From: Rhizopus arrhizus
Lineage: Eukaryota; Mucoromycota; Mucoromycetes; Mucorales; Rhizopodaceae
Reading direction: 5' to 3'
Assembly: GCA_024220505.1 (NCBI GenBank)
Contig: JAKZZE010000011.1
Coordinates: 496,001-560,000, forward strand
DNA: 64,000 bases
Position 1 is the first letter of the stretch; the number at the start of each line of letters is the position of its first letter. Position numbers and translations under genes: made by a program. The notes below the pieces were generated by a model. That model made no database searches. It saw nothing but the letters and a program-made list of their open reading frames with translations, and was not told the origin of the DNA. Below, one piece after another: positions 56,616 through 64,000 of the stretch.

Positions 56616-59545
56616 ATGCAAACTAAAAAGAGAAGGATTGAAAGCAAATCACAAAGTACTTTGACTTCCTTTTTTACAGTTGAAAAACAGACAAAGAAGA
56701 AAAGTATCAAGGTTGAATCTACAGCTGCAGAATCAATAAAAAAGGAAACAGTAAAGGAAGGATCAGAACAGGAGAAATCTACCAAAGCAGACTCAACAGA
56801 GAAGAGCTCAGTAGAAAGGAAAGCAGTAAAAGAAGAATCAGTAAATGAAGTGATCAGAATATCTGTTCAAGAACCAGTTAAGTTACCCGAGAGGGATTTG
56901 GTTGAAAGAGAAGAAGAAGAAGAACAAAAAGAGAAGGAAGAGGTAGTATGGACCAATTCTATTTACACCGAAGAGTTCAATAGAATGATCACAACTGTGC
57001 TTGAAGGTGAAAGTTATTTATTTGACGAGAAAGAGCTCGATTTATTTCATCAATTCAATGCTTTTGAAGGTTTATTTTATTATCAGAAAGCTGCGCATTT
57101 ATTAAACCCTATTCAGATGCACCTAGAGACTTGATTGTCCGACTATTGATGAGAAAACATAGATGGGTTAAACAAAACTCACTTCATAAATACCCAATAA
57201 CAGATATTGATCAAACCTGTAGAATTCTAAGTGATAGTGGATGGATTGAAAGAGAAATAACGGATATTGAAATCGCATTAAGCGTGTTGACAAAGCAAGA
57301 ATTAAAGAACATTGCAAAGGAAAGACACATTAATATCCAGGAAGAAAAAAATCCAGTAAATACATAGTGATGGCTAATAGTAAAGAGGCTAATTAATATT
57401 AAAGAGAAAAAGCGATTATGAAAAAGAGATTCTAAATTACATGTCCTCCAAACATATCTCTTATGGGAATACACATGCATTTATTGAATCAAAAGCAAAG
57501 AAATTATGGGACACTGTGAATCAATATCTTGGTATAAGCAATTACCAAAGACATTATATCTTTATTGAGCAAATTATCATAGGTCCCTGTGTATATGTTA
57601 GATCTCATATTTATACATTGTTTCAAAGGTTGCAAATTGTTTATTATCGAGCAACCAGTTTATATGATACAAATTATGTATCTCAGTCCATCCTAGCCAA
57701 GATCAGTAAACGCAATTATCCTCAATACATTTGCTCTCGTTCTAATTCAATTTGGTCTTGTCGTGAGGATTTGTTGAGATTTGAGGAGGCTTTACTTGTA
57801 GAAAAACAATTTGAAGAAACACTACAAAACTTACCTGGACTGAAAAGAATAAAAACATGGAGTAGAAAAGAAAGAACAAAGGAAGAAACCGAGGAAGTCT
57901 TGCTATCTGGATGGTCACTGTGTGAGACAAAGATTGGTCTTTGGGATGAATATGTCTGTTCGAAACAAAAAGACCTTGGTGTTTATTATAAAAGAAGATT
58001 TGAAGCAGGTATTCTATATAAATTTACAGAGGGTATTTAATAGTGAGTAACGTTGTTATTATTAAGGATGGATATACACGCGATTATTGGATCGAGGGAC
58101 AGAGATATTAGCCAAGCTTCGTGAATACCAAATGGAATCATTAATATTACATAAATTATTAAGTCAACGTGTATATCGTTTGGGTAAACGAGGCAAATGG
58201 TATGAAAGATTAGCTTTGATACAAATGAATTATTTGGAAAAGAATGATGCAAAGGCAGTAAGAGATCAGAAGAAGTGTGCATTACAAACATGTATTGATG
58301 CTCTTCATGATACTACCGTTCATCAAAGTAACTACAAAGTAGAAACGTATTAAGGAAATTTACCAAGCTTTTTTTATGCTATATAGTTTTTTTACCGGGT
58401 ATACAAGAACGTATTAAAAGATTAGAGCGTCAACTGTGTATCCCAAAAAGAGAACAGCATGATTTTTCTTATATGTGCTTAAAGAAGCCAAGAGAGATTA
58501 TTATTTATGGTATTCGCATTTATTAATTATTTCTTCCTCTTATAAACATGGTATTCTTTTTTTAGGAGAACGTTTATCAGAAGAAGTATTAGGGAAAAAG
58601 TCTATTTGGAGAACAAATAATGGAGCAGAATGCTCTGTTGAGCAAGTGGCTTTAGAATACTACTCAACAAAAGGATTCAAAGGGTAAATAATAATAATAC
58701 CGTAGCTTTTTATATGAAAACTATTTTTTATAGACTACATGCAGAGAATGGTATTATTAGGATGATTGTAAGTTCATTGATAATAAATGTGTTTATTAAT
58801 AATCCTTTTTTTATAAAAGGCATCATTATTATTCTGGGATGTTATATTTGCATCAATTCCTGGAGTATTTGAAACACCTTATCAAACTGAACCTTTGGAC
58901 TTAAGATCAGATGCGTTTTATGAAAGTAAATAATACCTTTAATGTATTTGCTTTGTATTAAACAAGTGAACAGGTAGGTTTGATATAATTAAAGAAAGGT
59001 TAAATGAAATCGAGAATGGGAATTACCTGGAAATGATTAGATCAGTTGATGAAAGAGAGAGAGAGAAGCAGACAATGTGTACAGGAATAAATTGGAATTA
59101 TGAACTACAAGACATATTAGAAATAGCAGAGGTAAAGCTTATTATATTTATAAATGATGGTATGAACATATCAATACTATTAGTGTATTGGACCTTCTTC
59201 ACTAGCCTCTTTATGTAAATTATTGTTTGAAGAATATGGACAAAGGCAAAGTGGAATGCCTGATCTTTGGTAAATACTTTACTTTCTTCTAAAGGACAAG
59301 TTATTAATAAATTTATTATTTAGTTGTTGGAATTATGAAAAAAAAGAATGTTTGTTCTCAGAGGGTAAGTCAATAAACTTATAAAAGAGTTGTAAACTGA
59401 ATCTTTTGCAGTTAAAGGTCCAGGAGATACCTTATCTGAGACACAAAAACTATGGATAGAAACATTAACAAGCTTTGGTATTCAAGTTGAGGTGTGTTTT
59501 GTAAGATTGTGGAAAGGAGAGGATGTGTTTTTGAAAGAAGAATAA
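56616..59545 (+). CDS. FAN1: Fanconi-associated nuclease 1
   Basis: Twelve exons (56616-57069, 57117-57355, 57405-58008, 58067-58327, 58387-58509, 58566-58683, 58734-58767, 58820-58925, 58974-59131, 59184-59269, 59324-59364, 59412-59545) encode 785 residues. A charged N-terminal tail (STLTSFF, similar to a PIP-type motif) precedes IYTEEFNRMITTVLEGESYLF and LIVRLLMRKHRWVKQNSL (SAP/helical domain). RRFEAGWIYTRLLDRGTE and LEYYSTKGFKGLHAENGI mark the TPR and VRR-NUC. The nuclease site is SGMPDL (D726) and SEVKGPG (E741, K743), the PD-(D/E)XK triad. The enzyme unhooks DNA crosslinks. Divergent from the cyclophilin gene by 98 bp. Three AAG acceptors are used. Confidence 0.92.
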
Positions 59546-62500
59546 AGCTTGTGACTTTTAATAGAAAAAATAAACATCATACATAAAAGTTTTTTAAATT
59601 GATACATTGGATTTTACATAAATTCATCATAAAATATAGAAAGACTGTATGCTTTATAAGAGCTAGACATTAAATAACTATTTCTCTCTTAGATTTTCAA
59701 AAACCTCCTTTATTTAATCTCTTTGGTATTGATGAACATTGTTATGAACCTTGAACTGATCAGGCTTGACTTTATCATTCACTTATTAGCACAAAAAAAA
59801 TTGTACACCATTACTATTGATATGCATGATTCGTATAAAATTGGTAAATAACTAACAAGATATGGTGACAGCTTTGTTGTCTAGAGAAATCTCCAAAGAA
59901 AAAAGCTTGGAAAAGGTATTCAATATTAAGAAAAATGTATGGACATAAAATTGTAATTCCTTCATTTAATTAATAAACCTGGCGCCGTCTTTCCATTCTG
60001 TTCCCTATTCTTTGCGTCTTCTTTTGTCATGAAAAGCATTGTAATCGATTTCCATTGGATCTTTTATTATAAGTTAGCATATATAATCCACTGGTAGTAG
60101 CAAAGGCGTTGTCATGATAGCTTCAAATCCGAATGCTATTCTTTATATATGAAAAGCAAGATAACTAATGCTGTTGATATTCAACAATAAAACTGCTTAT
60201 TAAAGACAGGCAGTACCTTTTGGGCTAATTGATTGATGATTATTGATGTTTCGTTTTCTATTGTAGAAAATGGATGTCCTTGTTTCATCTTCAAAATGCA
60301 GGAACTGTAGTTATAAGAAATGTTTTTTAATTCTTATATTTATTCATACAAGTCTAGAAAAAACTCATTTTTATATTTTTAATAAAGTTAAAATCCTGTA
60401 GGTGGTTTGTTTGATTGATCATGTTCCTCCACAACGATCTCTACCATCATAGAAAAGGTTTGCTTTTTATTGCATACTTCGTAGGTAAACTCAAGGAGTG
60501 TTCTTGCAACCATATTCGCAGTCGCCTCAATTAAAAGGCAACTAGACCAAAAAAGGGGTTTTTGATGCCCATAACTTCAAAAATGAGACCATTGGCAACT
60601 CAATGTTTCATTTGGAATCTTTTGTAATAGTACGAATTCATTTGTCCTACAATTTCTTCATCGCTATTGGCAATGATTTATATTGTCAATACGTAAGTAG
60701 GTGTCCCTTAAATATGACACCCTCCTGGGTTACTTTTTGCTAACTTACCTGCTTTGAGTTTTTCTTTTGTTGTTATTTCTTAAATGCTTGTTGAAAACTT
60801 TCAAAGCTTTGAAGCTTTTCACACAATCAGTGCAGACAACAACTTATTTCTCAAAAGAATATTTATGAAAATTATTCTGGCTTCCTCTATTTCATTTACA
60901 ATGTCTTTTAATGAAGTGTTCAATTAAGTTAAGCTTATATATTTTTATGTAGAAGTAGTATCAATTTCTGGTGGAATTATAAGTTTGTCATTTGCCCTTT
61001 TGTTTAAGCTAAACCTTAATGAAAACAAAATTTGATTATTATGTACTAAGTGTCTATTTATAGCAAATGAATGATAGATTTTTCTTTCACAACAGCAAGC
61101 ATGCTCTATAAGGCGATTAGATTTGAATGATCTTTATTATTTCTTATTGAATATAATAAAGGTTAAAATAAAGAAAAACGATGCTTCTTTATAACAAGTG
61201 ATCTTTTATGCAAGCCTTTGAAAAATTATAAGCGAATTAGCACTACAAACAAAGATAAGCTGGTCCTTATTATACGTTATATGTTGTCTCCAGGTACAAA
61301 TTAGCTGTGCATATAATGATTGGATATGAAATATTTATAGCTAATGTTGGCGGAGTTGGTACTAGTATTTTATTCAGAAAAAAGCCATTTGTAAGACGCA
61401 ATATTTTTGCTAGAATGTTTTATTTTGTTTGTATTTTAATGCAAACAGTATTTACAAGTTTCTGGTGTAGGACCTTTCCCATAAAAGACTTCTACGAGTC
61501 TGATATCCTATATTATGTGTGCAATTACATGTACTTCTTGTTGATGGCAGCTAAATAATAACAAGCTTGCTGAAAGAACAAGCTCAGAGTAGTCAACAAG
61601 AAAAACAAGGTAAAGCAATTGACAGCTATGGATCCTTGGCCACAAAAGTACCTGTGTAACCGATTGGACATTCTTATTGAGTATGCCAATCATATAGTAT
61701 TGTGACCAGTAGAGATAGATAGTGATTCATGGTACCAACAAAAGAGCATTACAACGATAATCTGACTAAGACTTTCAAGACCAAAAGACAAGATTTGTAT
61801 GTTAAACCATCTGAATCAAGACAAATCAGTGAATTGTAAGCCATTAGGTCCATAATTATAAGAACTGAAAATAAAAAGAATAAACAGCACCGACTAATTC
61901 GTTACTTAAACTTGAATACAGAACTGATAGCAGCCCATATCTCTGTTAGAAGCGCCTATAGATGTTTGAAAGCTCCAGGCTTCAGACTTTAGTATTGACT
62001 AATATGTTTGCCTAAGATACAATTCCCATCATTCAGATAATATGAAGAGCATTGCAATACGTAAGTACAATGTCAAACGAAATAGTCGTTTGTCTAGACA
62101 GTTTATAATAAAATTTTCTTCCTTCAGAAAAAAAAAAGCACATTTGTCAAGCAACTACATCAGAATGATGAGTGAATAAACATTAGCTATACCTCCTACT
62201 TTCTTGTAATCATTGAAATATAGTCCTCACTTATGTTGACATTCATATTCTCAAGTATAGTAGTTTTGAGTATTAGATTTAACTCTTTTCAGTTTTTATA
62301 TTGCAGTTAAAGATCCATGGTATTTAGGTACAAGACAAATGAACTTACAGTGCTTCCACTGTCAATTGGACACTTTTTTGAAAATAGGTCGAAATTTAGA
62401 AATAAATTGGCTGCTTTTTTCAGAGTAGTTTGGTCGAAAAAGAGAAATGTATTTGCCCACATGTTTGAAAATAAATTGGTCAAAAAAAAAGAATTCATTT

Positions 62501-62853
62501 GGTCAATTCATTGAATTACTTTTTCTCATATGTATTTGATAATGTATTATATATACAGTAAGATGACTATATAAAACGCTTATTTAGTCAGTTCTCAAAT
62601 TGGTTTACAGAATGCTGGACGAAATTGTGAAAGCGCTCTACAGGTACTGCTTCAGTGGCTTCAGCTTCTGCTGATAATATACCCTCCTTACAAACCTATA
62701 CATGATTTATCAAATAATTAAATACATTAACTTTTTTAGCTATAGGTTGTGAATAGAATTTGTAAACTATGTGGGAGAACAGATATAATGAAAATTTTTA
62801 TCATAATAAAGCGCTAAAACAGCTATGACATGTGGTGAGATAAGTATAAATAA
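59546..62853. other. Large gene-poor region
   Basis: About 3.3 kb, AT-rich. The only notable frame is plus-strand 61307-61558 (83 codons, preceded by a possible acceptor CTCCAG), hydrophobic (GYEIFIANVGGVGTSILF, MFYFVCILMQTVFTSFW), perhaps an exon of a decayed membrane-protein gene. No continuation or family was found. Nothing else could be supported. Confidence 0.45.
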
Positions 62854-63875
62854 CTAAGAGCTAAGTTTTCTTTTTTTTTCTTTTGGTGTTGTTGACTTTG
62901 GCTGTACATGAAAACAAGGAGGAATGGGGCCTCCCTCACCTAAATCAAATGCCACTACTTTGTCTAATGTAATGAGCCTTGTTCTTTCAATTATCAACCG
63001 TGATCTGTATACAGCTTCCAATATTTGTAGTAGCTGCTTAGTGATGAGTTCTGGGTCATCTGGAAATTGTAAAGGATATAAATGGTTGATTCGACATACC
63101 GCACCAGCTGGAGAATCCATTGTTAATAAAAAGAATTTGGTTTCCATCACTTGGTACCCCACAGTCACTATTTCGCGTACTTTGTCAGGGGAGGAGTTGG
63201 CCAAATTAACAAACATATCTTTTAGAATTTTTGGCATTTTAAAGCCTCCATCCATCAATTGCTTTGTGTCATTAAATTGGTAATATCTGCTGCATTCTGT
63301 CAAACCATATTCATCTGAATTTCTTTTGAAGACCATGTCCAACTTACGACCACAGAATTTACGTTGAATTTTGTTTATGCCGCCTATTGTTCGTTCTGAG
63401 TTTCTGCTAACAGAGGAAGCTGAACTGGATTTCTCTCCGCTTAAAAAAGTTCATTATTATGCTAATTATTATAAAGTACTATCAGAATTTATTACCTTCT
63501 ACAGTTTACGCGCGAATCGTCAAAGGCAGTGTCGATGAAATACCACAAACGCTTCAGTAGATCACTCTCACTTTGATCTGTTAATGGAAAATAGTTAAAC
63601 ATAAAGAGTTTAACACTATTGTAGAGAGTAGATTGAATCCATTCCAATTGGGTGTCTTTTAAAGGATGAAATTCTTGCTGCTTTAAAGTGGTATATAGTA
63701 AGTCCAAGTCAGTTATTGGCTTTAAAGAATCAATATATTTTTGCATATTGGATGGTAATGGAGGTAATGGTTTTAATTTATACGTTTTTACTTCTTTTAA
63801 GTCTTCTTCAGTAAATACTGTTTCCCAACATTTGTCTGAAGTATCCAGAATCAGTGAATGTGACGGACTTAGCAA
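62854..63875 (-). CDS. Lineage-specific protein, possible PD-(D/E)XK-like nuclease fold
   Basis: Exons 63496-63875 and 62854-63439 (56-bp intron, AAG acceptor) encode 321 residues. The N-terminal half is helical (YIDSLKPITDLDLLYTTLKQ). After the intron it carries RKFCGRKLDMVFK and EYGLTECSRYY followed by GFKMPKILKDMFVNL. The G-R-K-x-D-x-x-x...E-x-G-x-x-E arrangement resembles the core of restriction-endonuclease-like families, and I associate it with a protein group expanded in Mucorales. This copy appears intact, unlike those at 7.5 and 41 kb. The C-terminus is basic (KEKKRKLSS) and may be nuclear. Biochemical role unknown; the fold is inference. Confidence 0.65.
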
Positions 63876-64000
63876 TAAATAGAAATAAATGTTGAATTAG
63901 TAAATTTTGCTTTAACTAAGAATAATACATTTTATACTATTTACAGGAAAGGATGTCGCGTGAATTTATCATTATTATATATAAATTGTATTATAAAATT
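63876..64000. other. Window edge, no feature seen
   Basis: AT-rich sequence upstream of the last gene; too short to judge. Confidence 0.4.

Overview
This is a window of a filamentous fungal nuclear genome, most likely a Mucorales-type Mucoromycota. The evidence is an AT-rich background, long A and T homopolymers, many 44-60 bp GT-AG introns, a fungal HMP-P synthase (THI5), a CSL factor, and typical Mucorales mobile elements (DIRS-like, LINE-like, Tc1-like, Fanzor). No prokaryotic operon structure, rRNA, tRNA or CRISPR array was recognised. Gene models were spliced by hand. Exon joins were accepted only where the frame and the conserved protein context both continue, so boundaries can be off by a base or two.

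Layout. 0-4 kb: a CofD/YvcK-like protein (minus, cut by the left edge) and THI5 (plus). THI5 is followed, about 90 nt after its stop, by a complete TPP riboswitch aptamer. 4-9 kb is a mobile-element zone: a decayed LINE reverse transcriptase, then two identical 746-bp inverted copies of a Tc1-like transposase fragment flanking a truncated lineage-specific gene. 9.4-23 kb: a small nuclear-type protein, a GCK/OSR1-like kinase, queuosine salvage Qng1, a Dpb3/POLE4 histone-fold protein, a Cti6-like PHD protein, two hypotheticals and a CSL transcription factor. 24-26 kb: a decayed Fanzor (eukaryotic TnpB-like) gene. 26-37 kb is a dense housekeeping block: TAD2/ADAT2, PP2C, JHD1-type JmjC demethylase, ACAD11/AidB-like acyl-CoA dehydrogenase, TSR4/PDCD2, a mitochondrial LEA-like protein, Spo7/NEP1R1 and SDHAF4. 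37.7-40 kb: two neighbouring paralogous small membrane proteins. 41-43 kb: a broken lineage-specific gene abutting a DIRS-like fragment. 43.7-59.6 kb: Mpo1/DUF962, BET2, LARP7/Pof8, HAP5, a Mig1-like two-finger protein, thiamine pyrophosphokinase, an HMMR-like coiled-coil protein, RGP1, a PPIL4-type cyclophilin and FAN1. 59.6-62.8 kb looks empty. The last gene (62.9-63.9 kb) belongs to the same putative PD-(D/E)XK-like lineage-specific family as the fragments near 7.5 and 41 kb.

Functional links. Two thiamine genes are present: THI5 makes the pyrimidine precursor, and thiamine pyrophosphokinase makes TPP, the ligand of the riboswitch behind THI5. Several genes act on RNA (Qng1 and TAD2 on the tRNA wobble base, LARP7/Pof8, the PPIL4 cyclophilin, TSR4 in ribosome assembly). 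Others act on chromatin and DNA (Cti6, JHD1, Dpb3, FAN1) or on Golgi and ER membranes (BET2, RGP1, Spo7, Mpo1). The most unusual signals are the 3'-UTR riboswitch, the Fanzor relic, and the foldback Tc1 arrangement.
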